Below, piece after piece: positions 42,155 through 51,682 of a stretch of DNA of 64,000 nt. Position 1 is the first letter of the stretch, and each line of letters opens with the position of its first letter. Location: NCBI GenBank assembly GCA_017449065.1, contig JAFSKF010000040.1:1-64000 (forward strand). The letters are read 5' to 3'. The position numbers were made by a program, and so were the translations under genes. This DNA is from Bacteroidales bacterium. GTDB lineage: Bacteria > Bacteroidota > Bacteroidia > Bacteroidales > UBA3663. The notes under the pieces were generated by a model that saw only the letters and a list, made by a program, of their open reading frames with translations, was not told the origin of the DNA and searched no databases.

Positions 42155-42742
42155 TTACAGACCGAGGACTCCATACAGAAGTATTCCTAAGAGACCACAA
42201 GAGAAAGTTGTATAGATAATATTCAGCTTGCGCATGTACATACCTGAAAATACAACTGCAAAGATCACAATACTGATGGAAAACTGAACCGGATTCTGCA
42301 GAGGAACGCCGAAGTTTTCGGTATTCATGAGGGACAAAGCAGCAGAGGCCAAGAGGCCAATGATGGCGGGACGAAGAACCCGGAAAATGCTTTGCGTCAC
42401 AAGATGATCTTTATAGTGGAGCAATAGTTTGGAAACCCATATCATCACAATGAAAGGCAACCAAAGCACGCTGATGGAGGTGAGAATGCTGCCCAGTATT
42501 CCCATCCACCAAGGATATCCATCGTTGACGACAGCCGTATAGCCGGTATAGGTGGCACAATTGATGCCGATAGGACCCGGTGTGCTCTGCGAAATGGCCA
42601 CAATGTCGGTAAACTCGGATTCTGTCAGCCAACCTTCTTTCTGCACCACCTCCTGCTGAATGAACGAAAGCATGGCATAGCCGCCTCCGAAGTTGAACAG
42701 ACCGATATAGGAAAAAACAAGAAATAGCTTTAGAAATATCAT
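42155..42742 (-). CDS. Chromate-transporter family half, second gene
   Basis: A 195-residue membrane protein of the CHR family. It has the conserved opening FNFGGGYAMLSFIQQEVVQ and SQSTPGPIGINCATYTGY, then four to five further hydrophobic helices. The short-chain CHR members work as a pair of two half-size proteins with opposite orientation; the other half lies 12 bases upstream. Chromate export has been shown for some members. For a gut anaerobe the natural substrate is unknown. Confidence 0.88.
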   Translation of the reverse strand: MIFLKLFLVFSYIGLFNFGGGYAMLSFIQQEVVQKEGWLTESEFTDIVAISQSTPGPIGINCATYTGYTAVVNDGYPWWMGILGSILTSISVLWLPFIVMIWVSKLLLHYKDHLVTQSIFRVLRPAIIGLLASAALSLMNTENFGVPLQNPVQFSISIVIFAVVFSGMYMRKLNIIYTTFSCGLLGILLYGVLGL

Positions 42743-42754
42743 GAATACTGAGGA

Positions 42755-43291
42755 TTACTGTTTTTTGTTCAAATACAGGCCATACAAAAATCCACCCAAG
42801 CCGGCAATCAGAATGATCCAGGCAGGTGACACACCGCAAAGCCAAATGAGCAGGGTGGAGGCAATGGGAATCCAGCAGTTGGCCCATGTGATTCTGGCCG
42901 AACGAGCCATGCTGAATATAGGTACAGCCAACAAAGCAACTACGGCGGGACGAACCCCTTTGAAGAAGGCTTCGACCCACGGGTTGTCTTTGAATTGTGA
43001 GAAGACGATGGCAATGGCCAGAATGATGACGATGCTGGGGACCACGACACCCAAAGCCGCGATGATGCCCGACTTGACGCCTCCTATCTTGTAGCCGATA
43101 TGACTTGCCATATCGACAGCAAAAATGCCGGGCGTAGCCTGTGAAACCGCATATATATCCAAGAATTCCTCCTTTGAGAGCCACTGGTGCTTCAAGACAA
43201 TCTCTTTTTCCATCATGGGAACCATAGCGGCTCCACCGCCAAGGGTGAAGCCGCCAATCTTCAGGAAAGTCAGGAACAGTTCTTTGTTCAT
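42755..43291 (-). CDS. Chromate-transporter family half, first gene
   Basis: A 178-residue CHR-family half with FTLGGGAAMVPMMEKEIVLK and SQATPGIFAVDMASHIGYKIGG, followed by hydrophobic helices (ALGVVVPSIVIILAIAIVFSQ). Its paired gene follows 12 bases later. The duplication of a single ancestral domain is visible from the shared FxxGGG and SQxTPG motifs. Transcribed after metG with a 33-base gap. Confidence 0.88.
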   Translation of the reverse strand: MNKELFLTFLKIGGFTLGGGAAMVPMMEKEIVLKHQWLSKEEFLDIYAVSQATPGIFAVDMASHIGYKIGGVKSGIIAALGVVVPSIVIILAIAIVFSQFKDNPWVEAFFKGVRPAVVALLAVPIFSMARSARITWANCWIPIASTLLIWLCGVSPAWIILIAGLGGFLYGLYLNKKQ

Positions 43292-43323
43292 GATGCCATG
43301 TTTTGTAAGAAGAGTTCTTCGGA

Positions 43324-45408
43324 TTAGCAGATCTTACTGCCGTTCTTGACTTTATCTTCGAGTGTCACCACATGCAATGTGCCATCGAAGTTCTCGGCAG
43401 AAAGAATCATTCCGTTGGAGGCGATGCCGCGCATCACCTTAGGAGCAAAGTTGGCAACGAAGGCAATCTGTTTGCCTACCAGCACCTGCGGATCAGGATA
43501 ACTTTGGGCAATACCCGAAAGAATGGTGCGTGGCTGATCGGTGCCGTCATCAAGGGTGAACTGTAGGAGTTTGTCGCTCTTCTTGACCGGTTTCACTTCC
43601 AATACGGTTGCCGTTCGGATATCCAAACCGGCAAACTGATCGAACGGAACTTCGTCGGCCACCGGAGCCGGACGCCAGTTCTTTTCAGCTTCCAACAGCG
43701 CCTGTTTCTCATTCTCTTTCTTGATGCGATCCAGTCGGTCTAACTGACCCTGAATAACTTCGTCTTCAATCTTTTCGAAGAGAAGCACACTTTCGCCTAA
43801 CTGGTGACCGGCTGCCAACAGATCGATACGACCCAGTTTGTCCCATTCGAAATCTGTCATGCCTAACATATTGCGCAACTTGGCAGCAGAGAAAGGCAGG
43901 AAGGGTTCGAAGGCAATCGCCAAGTTGGCTGAAATCTGTAGCGACAGATTCAGGATTGTGCCCACGCGATTCATATCGGTTTTAGCCAGCTTCCAAGGCT
44001 CTGTTTCGGCCAGATATTTATTACCGATACGTGCCAGTTCCATAGCCTCTTTCTGGGCATCGCGGAACTTGAATGTTTCAAGAAGTTCCTCAACGTTCGT
44101 CTTGACGTTCTTGAAGTCTTCGAGAGTCTGTTTGTCGTAATCTGTCAGCTCACCAAGGGCTGGAACTTTGCCGTCGAAATATTTCTCGGTCAGCTTCATG
44201 GCACGGTTCACGAAATTGCCGAAGATAGCAACCAGTTCGTTGTTGTTACGTGCCTGATAGTCTTTCCAGGTGAAGTCGTTGTCCTTCGTCTCAGGGGCAT
44301 TGGCTGTCAATACATAACGCAAAACATCCTGTTTATCGGGCATATCCTCCAGATATTCGTTCAGCCAGACGGCCCAGTTACGGGAAGTGGAGATCTTGTC
44401 GCCCTCCAGATTCAGGAACTCGTTGCTTGGCACGTTGTCGGGCAGATTATAATCACCGTGAGCATGCAACATGGCAGGGAAGACGATGCAATGGAAAACG
44501 ATGTTGTCTTTGCCGATGAAATGAATCAGTCGGCTCTCAGGATCCTGCCACCAGGTTTGCCAAGTGCCTAATTCCGGATGTGCATCGCACAACTCTTTCG
44601 TGTTCGAAATATAGCCGATGGGGGCGTCGAACCAGACATAAAGCACTTTGCCCTCAGCGCCTTCCACAGGAACTGGAATACCCCAGTCGAGGTCGCGTGT
44701 CACAGCACGGGGCTTGAGTCCGCCGTCGAGCCAGCTCTTGCACTGACCATACACATTGGGACGCCATTCTTTGTGTTCGTCCAGAATCCAGTGTTCGAGC
44801 CACTGCTGGTCTTTGTCAAGCGGCAGATACCAGTGCGTCGTAGATTTCTTGGTCAGCGGATTGCCATTGATGGCATTGTAGGGATTGATCAATTCGTCGG
44901 GCGAGAGGGCTGAACCACACTTTTCGCATTGGTCACCGTATGCGCCTAACGAATGGCACTTCGGACACTCACCACGGATATTGCGATCGGTGAGAAACTC
45001 ATGGGTCTCTTCATCGTAGAACTGCTCGGAGGTCTGTTCGATCAGTTTGCCGTCATCATACAGTTTGCGGAAATAGTCAGCTGCAAACTTGTGATGTATC
45101 TGACTGGTAGTGCGAGAATAGATATCGAACGAAATGCCGAACTTCTCAAAAGAATCTTTTATCAGGTTATGATAACGGTCAACAACGTCTTGCACGGTGA
45201 TGCCTTCTTTGCGGGCACGGATGGTGACGGGTACGCCATGCTCGTCGGATCCACCGATGAAAAGAACGGGACGTTTTTTGAGACGCAGATAACGGACATA
45301 GATGTCGGCCGGTACATAAACGCCTGCCAGATGTCCGATGTGCACAGGGCCATTAGCATAGGGTAGAGCCGCTGTGACAAGAGTACGCTTAAAGTTTTTT
45401 TCTGCCAT
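43324..45408 (-). CDS. metG: Methionyl-tRNA synthetase
   Basis: MetG charges tRNA-Met. The 694-residue protein has the class I signature [14 protein letters not shown], a zinc knuckle [18 protein letters not shown], the KMSKS-type loop KISTSRNW, an anticodon-binding helical domain ([21 protein letters not shown]) and a C-terminal EMAP/tRNA-binding domain ([20 protein letters not shown]). Length is usual for the dimeric type. All motifs look intact. Confidence 0.97.
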   Translation of the reverse strand: MAEKNFKRTLVTAALPYANGPVHIGHLAGVYVPADIYVRYLRLKKRPVLFIGGSDEHGVPVTIRARKEGITVQDVVDRYHNLIKDSFEKFGISFDIYSRTTSQIHHKFAADYFRKLYDDGKLIEQTSEQFYDEETHEFLTDRNIRGECPKCHSLGAYGDQCEKCGSALSPDELINPYNAINGNPLTKKSTTHWYLPLDKDQQWLEHWILDEHKEWRPNVYGQCKSWLDGGLKPRAVTRDLDWGIPVPVEGAEGKVLYVWFDAPIGYISNTKELCDAHPELGTWQTWWQDPESRLIHFIGKDNIVFHCIVFPAMLHAHGDYNLPDNVPSNEFLNLEGDKISTSRNWAVWLNEYLEDMPDKQDVLRYVLTANAPETKDNDFTWKDYQARNNNELVAIFGNFVNRAMKLTEKYFDGKVPALGELTDYDKQTLEDFKNVKTNVEELLETFKFRDAQKEAMELARIGNKYLAETEPWKLAKTDMNRVGTILNLSLQISANLAIAFEPFLPFSAAKLRNMLGMTDFEWDKLGRIDLLAAGHQLGESVLLFEKIEDEVIQGQLDRLDRIKKENEKQALLEAEKNWRPAPVADEVPFDQFAGLDIRTATVLEVKPVKKSDKLLQFTLDDGTDQPRTILSGIAQSYPDPQVLVGKQIAFVANFAPKVMRGIASNGMILSAENFDGTLHVVTLEDKVKNGSKIC

Positions 45409-45472
45409 ATATATTTGTGGTTTTTACAAAATGAAGACGAAATGACATCTTCAAAAATAAAGTATTATAGTA

Positions 45473-46993
45473 TTATTTCTCAATAATTTTTATCAGTTCT
45501 TCGTAATAAGTCCGGCTGTTGGACAAACGCGGAATCTTATGCTGACCACCCAGCTTGCCTTTCTGTTTGAGCCATTGATTGAAAGTTTGCGGTGGGGCTG
45601 CGGTCAGTTCCAGCCGGTCGAGGAAGATGCCTTTATACCGTTTGGCCTCATAGTCGGAATTGACTTTCTGCAGGTTGGCATCAAGCATGTCAGCGAACTT
45701 TTCGAGGTCTTCTGGAGTCTTTTCAAATTCGATGATCCAAGAATGGTGAGCCTTCTTTCCATCGCTTGCGAACGTTGGTGCGGCAGTATATTCGGCCACC
45801 TCGCAATTCAATGCAGAGCAGGTTTTGCTCAATGCTTCATCGGCATTGCTCACCATGAGCTCTTCGCCAAAGGCATTGATGAAAGCTTTGGTGCGACCGG
45901 TGATAAAGAATTTATACGGATTCTTTTGTGTAAAGCGGATGGTGTCGCCCACTATGTATCGCCATAAACCAGGCGTGGTGATCACCATAGCATAGTTTTT
46001 CCCAATTTCAATATCGGATAATGGAATCGCATGCATCGAACAGGTATCGTCCGAGAACTCATCCATCGGAATGAATTCGTAGAAAATCTTGTTGTCAATA
46101 ATAAGCTGGAGGGCAGCATCGTCGAACGATGACTGGATGCCGAAGAAACCTTCCGAAGCATTATAGGTTTCCAAATAATGCATCTTATCGGAAGGGATCA
46201 GTTTCTTGTATTGCTCACGATAGGGCGTAAATGCAATGCCGCCGTGAAAGAACACTTCCAGGTTAGGCCAGACTTCCGTCAGATTGTCAGCTCCTTTTTC
46301 TGCCAGCACCGCTTTGATAAGTCCCATCATCCACGACGGAACACCACTCAAACTGGTGACGTTTACGTCCTTGGTAGCTTCGGTAAGTGCTTTCAGTTTG
46401 GCTTCCCATTCGTCCATCAGGGCAATTTCCTTGCTGGGGGTTCGGATGGCATTTACCAGAGGATTAACATTCTGAATCAGGCAGGCACTCAGGTCGCCGA
46501 CACGAATATCCAGACCGGGAGCCAGGGGCGTTGGAGCAGAACTTCCACCCAGAATAAGACCTTTGCCGCTCATCATCCGGCTTTGCGGATTCAGGCTCAT
46601 GTAAATCGCTACCACATCGGTGCCGCCGCGGTAATGGGTGCGATGAAGGGCATCGGCTGTTACTGGAATAAACTTACTTTTGTCGCTCGTGGTACCAGAA
46701 GATTTGGCGAACCAACGGCACAACCCCGGCCAAAGAATATTGCGTTCTCCTCGTAGCATCCGTTCAATCCACGGCTTAATCTCGTCGTAAGTGTGCAGTG
46801 GCACTTTTTTCGAAAAATCGTCGTAGGATATGTCGGGTGTGAGCCCATGTGCACGCCCGAATGCAGTATGGGAACCTCGCTTCAGCAGAAAAGACAACTG
46901 TTCCTGTTGAAGTTCTCCGGTATGAGTGGCATATCGTGCAATCTGACGAACACGCTTCCGGAATGCTACCTTATATATAATACGCGTAAGCAT
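45473..46993 (-). CDS. GH3-family acyl-adenylate enzyme-like protein
   Basis: The 506-residue protein belongs to the GH3 family named after plant auxin-conjugating enzymes, which adenylate an acid and couple it to an amino acid. The nucleotide motif is FAKSSGTTSDKSKFIPVT, followed by YNASEGFFGIQ and TPGLWRYIVGDTIRF. Bacteroidetes members are widespread and their substrate is unknown. No signal peptide. It follows topA by nine bases on the same strand. Confidence 0.88.
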   Translation of the reverse strand: MLTRIIYKVAFRKRVRQIARYATHTGELQQEQLSFLLKRGSHTAFGRAHGLTPDISYDDFSKKVPLHTYDEIKPWIERMLRGERNILWPGLCRWFAKSSGTTSDKSKFIPVTADALHRTHYRGGTDVVAIYMSLNPQSRMMSGKGLILGGSSAPTPLAPGLDIRVGDLSACLIQNVNPLVNAIRTPSKEIALMDEWEAKLKALTEATKDVNVTSLSGVPSWMMGLIKAVLAEKGADNLTEVWPNLEVFFHGGIAFTPYREQYKKLIPSDKMHYLETYNASEGFFGIQSSFDDAALQLIIDNKIFYEFIPMDEFSDDTCSMHAIPLSDIEIGKNYAMVITTPGLWRYIVGDTIRFTQKNPYKFFITGRTKAFINAFGEELMVSNADEALSKTCSALNCEVAEYTAAPTFASDGKKAHHSWIIEFEKTPEDLEKFADMLDANLQKVNSDYEAKRYKGIFLDRLELTAAPPQTFNQWLKQKGKLGGQHKIPRLSNSRTYYEELIKIIEK

Positions 46994-47002
46994 ATCGATC
47001 GG

Positions 47003-49330
47003 CTATTTCTTTTTGGCTGCATTGTCCGAAGCATCGATGATAGACAGACAATCCTGATAGCTGAGTTTTTCGATGTTCTTGCCGTGAGGAATCTTATAGT
47101 TCTTACCGTTATACGACAGATATGGACTATAGCGACCATTCAGGATCTGTAGGTTGTCATCCTCCTGGAAAGTGCGGAGAATTTTTTTCTTGTCTTCGTC
47201 GCGCTTGCCTTGAATCAGTTTGATGGCATCTTCAAGAGTAACATCAGCAGGATTAGTTCCTTTGGGAACTGAAACATATTTACCTTGATAGAAGATATAG
47301 GGACCGAACCTTCCAACACCGACGGCAACCGTATCCCCATCCAAATCGCCTAAATTTTTGGGGAACTCAAACAGTTTGAGTGCTTCCTCAAGTGTAATAG
47401 TGTTGATGGACTGTCCTTTTTGCAGAGAAGCAAACTGAGGCTTCTCGGTCTCGGTCTGTTTTCCGATCTGAACTACAGGACCGAAACGGCTGATTTTCAC
47501 ACTTACAGTGAAGCCCGTTTTAGGGTCTTTGCCTAATATTCGTTCTCCGGCTTTGCGATCCATTCGTTCTTCCAATGAATCGGTTACCAGCGGGTGAAAC
47601 ATCTTATAGAAAGCAGACAGGCAGGTTACCCAATCTTCCTTACCGTCGGCAATTTTATCGAAATCCTCTTCAACGGTTGCCGTAAAGTTATAGCTCATGA
47701 TTTCCGGGAAGTGTTCGGCCAGATAATCGTTCACAACAATACCGATGTCAGTTGGAATCAGTTTTCCGCGCTCTGTGCTGTAGGTTTCTTCCACCACTTT
47801 AGTGTTCAGTTTCCCTTTAGCATCAATCTTGATGTGAGTAATCTTGAATTTTTCTGCCGGACGGTCACTCTTTTCGACATATTCTCGTTGCTGGATGGTG
47901 CTGATGGTAGGAGCGTAGGTGGAAGGACGTCCGATGCCCAGTTCCTCCATTTTCTTGACCAAACTGGCTTCTGTATAACGTTGTGGATGCATGGTGAAAC
48001 GCTGTGTACCTTCTGCTTCATTCAGTTCGATAAATTGGTTGATGGCAAGAATAGGCAAGCGAGTTCCAAATTCTTCTGCATCAACTTCGTCGTCGGTCGA
48101 TTCCATATAGACTCTCAAGAATCCGTCGAACTTAATAACTTCACCAGAAGCAATGAACCGCAATTCGGGATCAATATCAATACCTTCGATATCGATTTCG
48201 AGTGTGGTCTTCTCGATTTGGGCCTCCGCCATCTGACTGGCTATGGTACGTTTCCAGATGAGTTCATACAGGCGTTTCTCAACCGGAGATCCTTCAATCT
48301 CTGTTTGATTCATGTAAGTGGGGCGGATGGCTTCGTGTGCTTCCTGTGCTCCTTTGGAATGTGTCGTGTATTTGCGTGTCTGCAAATAATTTTCACCCAT
48401 AGTCGATAGAATCTGTTCCTTTGACGCATTAAGACAAAGCGACGACAAGTTAACGGAGTCTGTACGCATGTAGGTGATTTGACCAGCTTCATACAAACGC
48501 TGAGCGATGCTCATGGTTTGCGTCACGCTGAAATGCAGTTTGCGGGCGGCCTCCTGCTGCAGGGTAGAAGTGGTGAAAGGTGGAGCTGGTTGCCGATGCA
48601 GCGGACGCTGAATAATATCTGCAACTTTGTATTTGGCTTTCACACATTTTTTCAGAAAATTTTCGGCTTCCTGTTGCGTTTTGAATCGTTTGTTCAGTTC
48701 AGCATTGAAAAGTACAGGAGTACCGTTCATGTCCTGAGTGGCAAACGTTGCAGTAATGCGGTAAGATTCTTCTTTTTTGAAGTTCTCAATTTCCCGTTCG
48801 CGTTCCACAATCAGTCGTACGGCTACACTCTGCACACGACCGGCAGAAAGGGATGGTTTTACTTTGCGCCACAAAACTGGCGAGAGTTCGAAGCCCACAA
48901 TACGATCGAGCACACGGCGAGCCTGTTGTGCATTTACCAGATTACGATCGATGGTGCGAGGCGTCTTGATGGCATTAAGAATAGCACTCTTGGTAATCTC
49001 GTGAAAAACGATACGATGTGTCTTTTCGGGAGTCAGGCCCAACACCTCATAAAGATGCCAGGAAATGGCTTCTCCCTCGCGGTCTTCATCGGAGGCCAAC
49101 CAAACCATATCGGCTTTTTTCGAAGCTTTCTTCAAGTCTTCAACTAATTGCTGCTTGTCAGCAGGAATTTCGTAAACAGGCTGAAAATTATTGTCGATAT
49201 CAATACTGAAATCGTGCTTTTTAAGGTCACGTATATGACCATAGCTTGAGGTTACTTTGAAGTCTGCACCAAGGAATTTTTCAATTGTCTTTGCCTTGGC
49301 AGGGGACTCTACAATGACCAAATTCTGCAT
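47003..49330 (-). CDS. topA: DNA topoisomerase I
   Basis: Type IA topoisomerase relaxing negative supercoils. The TOPRIM domain starts LVIVESPAKAKTIEKFLG and contains WLASDEDREGEAISWHL. The active-site tyrosine lies in GQITYMRTDSVNLS, and GRPSTYAPTISTIQ follows. The C-terminal ~170 residues hold repeats (RFGPVVQIGKQ, RFGPYIFYQGK, RYSPYLSYNGK) of the non-zinc topoisomerase C-terminal type instead of Cys4 fingers. Normal length of 775. Confidence 0.97.
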   Translation of the reverse strand: MQNLVIVESPAKAKTIEKFLGADFKVTSSYGHIRDLKKHDFSIDIDNNFQPVYEIPADKQQLVEDLKKASKKADMVWLASDEDREGEAISWHLYEVLGLTPEKTHRIVFHEITKSAILNAIKTPRTIDRNLVNAQQARRVLDRIVGFELSPVLWRKVKPSLSAGRVQSVAVRLIVEREREIENFKKEESYRITATFATQDMNGTPVLFNAELNKRFKTQQEAENFLKKCVKAKYKVADIIQRPLHRQPAPPFTTSTLQQEAARKLHFSVTQTMSIAQRLYEAGQITYMRTDSVNLSSLCLNASKEQILSTMGENYLQTRKYTTHSKGAQEAHEAIRPTYMNQTEIEGSPVEKRLYELIWKRTIASQMAEAQIEKTTLEIDIEGIDIDPELRFIASGEVIKFDGFLRVYMESTDDEVDAEEFGTRLPILAINQFIELNEAEGTQRFTMHPQRYTEASLVKKMEELGIGRPSTYAPTISTIQQREYVEKSDRPAEKFKITHIKIDAKGKLNTKVVEETYSTERGKLIPTDIGIVVNDYLAEHFPEIMSYNFTATVEEDFDKIADGKEDWVTCLSAFYKMFHPLVTDSLEERMDRKAGERILGKDPKTGFTVSVKISRFGPVVQIGKQTETEKPQFASLQKGQSINTITLEEALKLFEFPKNLGDLDGDTVAVGVGRFGPYIFYQGKYVSVPKGTNPADVTLEDAIKLIQGKRDEDKKKILRTFQEDDNLQILNGRYSPYLSYNGKNYKIPHGKNIEKLSYQDCLSIIDASDNAAKKK

Positions 49331-49360
49331 GAAATATGTAGTTTGAATTTTGTTTAATAT

Positions 49361-51556
49361 TTATCCGTTAGCTACTTCGCTCAAGAATTTTATGCGAATC
49401 AACCGAATTTCATTTTCGCTGTAATCCTGACCGAATTCTCTGAACGCTGCTTCGATATCACTGCTTTCTTCTTTCTTGAAGAAATTATAGATTTCCTCGA
49501 TTGAATCGGCATCCATGACCTCTTCCAAGAAGTAATCGATATTGATGCTTGTGCCGCTTGCGACGATGGTTTCCAGTTCGTCAAGCAATTCTTCGAACTC
49601 CATGTGATTGCCTTGAGCCAAATCGTCAAGCGCGATTTTTCGGTCAATGGCTTGAATGATGGATACTTTGACTTTCGATTTGTTGGCAACTGTACGCACT
49701 CTCAGATCTTCCGGTCTGACAATTTCGTTTTCTTCAACATGTCGTTTGATAAGAGCACAGAATTCTTCTCCATATCGGCGTGCTTTTCCGGCTCCTACGC
49801 CTGGAATATTTTGTAATTCCTCAATAGAAATAGGATAGGTGGTCGCCATCGCCTCGAGTGACGGATCCTGGAAAATAACGTAAGGAGGAAGTTCGAGTTT
49901 TTTTGCCACTTTCTTGCGCAGATCCTTCAGCATATTGTAAAGTTCTTCATCTGCGGCGGCACTGGCTCCAGAACCCTTGATCTCGGTTGTCTCCTCATCT
50001 TCCAGTTCGTCTTCATCGTATTCAACCACAATGTTGAATGGTTTGGGATTATTGAGGAAGCGTTTGCCGGCCGATGTGACTTTCAGCTGACCGTAAGTTT
50101 CGATATCTCTTGTCAGGAATTTTCCGATGATCGCCTGACGTATGACAGCATTCCATAAGGAAGCCTTTTCATCGTTGCCAGATCCGAAACATTCAAGTTG
50201 ATCGTGTCCGTAGCTTACAACTTCGTCGGTGCGGATGCCTAACAACACAGTTACCACATATTCCGGCTTGAACTTTTCTTTTAATGCCAATGCGGTTTCG
50301 ATGACAGCGCAAAGCAATTCTTTCGCTTCGATGTGTTTCTTCGGCTTTCGGCAGTTGTCACAGTTGCCGCAACTGTCTTCTTTATAATCTTCACCGAAAT
50401 AGTGCAGCAAAGCCTTGCGACGACACATTGAAGTCTCTGCATATGCTTGAGTCTCTTTGAGCAGAAGCTTTCCGATTTCCTGTTCAGCAATCGGCTTGTT
50501 CTGCATGAACTTTTCCAAACGGATCAGATCGCGGTCGCTATAGAAAGCGATACATTCTCCCTCACCGCCGTCACGACCGGCACGACCGGTTTCCTGATAA
50601 TAGCCTTCGAGGCTTTTGGGCATATCGTAGTGAATAACGTATCGTACATCCGGCTTGTCGATGCCCATACCAAAGGCTATGGTTGCCACAATAACATCGG
50701 CATCTTCTTTCAGGAAGGCATCCTGATTGTCATTTCGCTGTTGGCTGTCCATTCCGGCATGATAGGGTAAAGCCTTGATACTATTGGCGCGCAAAAATTC
50801 TGCCAGTTCTTCTACCTTCTTGCGGCTCAGACAATAGATGATACCTGATTTTCCAGGGCGTTGCTTGATGTATTTGATAACCTCGCGGTCAATCGTGTTT
50901 TCGTCCTTCTGCCGTACCTCATAATAGAGATTCGGGCGGTTAAACGATGATTTGAACACCTTTGTCGTCTTCTTGTTGATGCCCAGATTCTTCATTATAT
51001 CCTGTTGCACCTTCACAGTGGCAGTAGCTGTCAAGGCTATCAGCGGACGACTGCCGATCTCGTTGATGATAGGACGGATGCGTCGGTATTCAGGACGGAA
51101 ATCGTGTCCCCATTCTGAAATACAATGAGCTTCATCGACCGCAAAGAAGGAAATTTTTACAGTGCGGAGGAAGTCGATATTATCTTGTTTTGTCAGTGAT
51201 TCAGGAGCAACATAAAGCAGTTTGGTATGGCCGTTGATGATGTCTTCTTTCACCTGATCGATGGCAGTTTTTGTCAACGAAGAGTTGATAAAGTGAGCCA
51301 CATTGTCTTCTTCACTGAAATTACGCATAGCATCCACCTGATTCTTCATCAGGGCAATCAGTGGAGAGATGACAATTGCCGTTCCGTCCATTAAGAGCGA
51401 AGGAAGTTGGTAACATAAAGATTTTCCTCCACCAGTCGGCATAAGTACAAAGGTATCATTCCCCTCCATCAAATTCTCGATGATGGCTTCCTGATTACCT
51501 TTAAAATTATCAAAGCCGAAATGTAGCTTGAGGCTTTGTTGCAGATTTTTATCCAT
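49361..51556 (-). CDS. recQ: ATP-dependent DNA helicase RecQ
   Basis: A 3'-5' helicase for recombination and fork repair. Motif I is MPTGGGKSLCYQLPSLL, motif II DEAHCISEWGHDFRPEYRRI (containing the RecQ-specific loop) and motif VI YYQETGRAGRDG. The zinc-binding RQC segment includes MCRRKALLHYFGEDYKEDSCGNCDNC. An HRDC domain (YVIFQDPSLEAMATTYPISI) and a helical tail end the 731-residue protein. The order of domains is complete. Confidence 0.96.
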   Translation of the reverse strand: MDKNLQQSLKLHFGFDNFKGNQEAIIENLMEGNDTFVLMPTGGGKSLCYQLPSLLMDGTAIVISPLIALMKNQVDAMRNFSEEDNVAHFINSSLTKTAIDQVKEDIINGHTKLLYVAPESLTKQDNIDFLRTVKISFFAVDEAHCISEWGHDFRPEYRRIRPIINEIGSRPLIALTATATVKVQQDIMKNLGINKKTTKVFKSSFNRPNLYYEVRQKDENTIDREVIKYIKQRPGKSGIIYCLSRKKVEELAEFLRANSIKALPYHAGMDSQQRNDNQDAFLKEDADVIVATIAFGMGIDKPDVRYVIHYDMPKSLEGYYQETGRAGRDGGEGECIAFYSDRDLIRLEKFMQNKPIAEQEIGKLLLKETQAYAETSMCRRKALLHYFGEDYKEDSCGNCDNCRKPKKHIEAKELLCAVIETALALKEKFKPEYVVTVLLGIRTDEVVSYGHDQLECFGSGNDEKASLWNAVIRQAIIGKFLTRDIETYGQLKVTSAGKRFLNNPKPFNIVVEYDEDELEDEETTEIKGSGASAAADEELYNMLKDLRKKVAKKLELPPYVIFQDPSLEAMATTYPISIEELQNIPGVGAGKARRYGEEFCALIKRHVEENEIVRPEDLRVRTVANKSKVKVSIIQAIDRKIALDDLAQGNHMEFEELLDELETIVASGTSINIDYFLEEVMDADSIEEIYNFFKKEESSDIEAAFREFGQDYSENEIRLIRIKFLSEVANG

Positions 51557-51682
51557 ATATCTTGATTTCTTAACGCGAAGTTATATAGGTTTTTTGATAT
51601 ATGCAAGAAAATTTCGGATTTTTTTTATTCAAATTTGAAAAAAATAACAATTAAGCCTCGATTTTAAGTTTTGCAACCATTA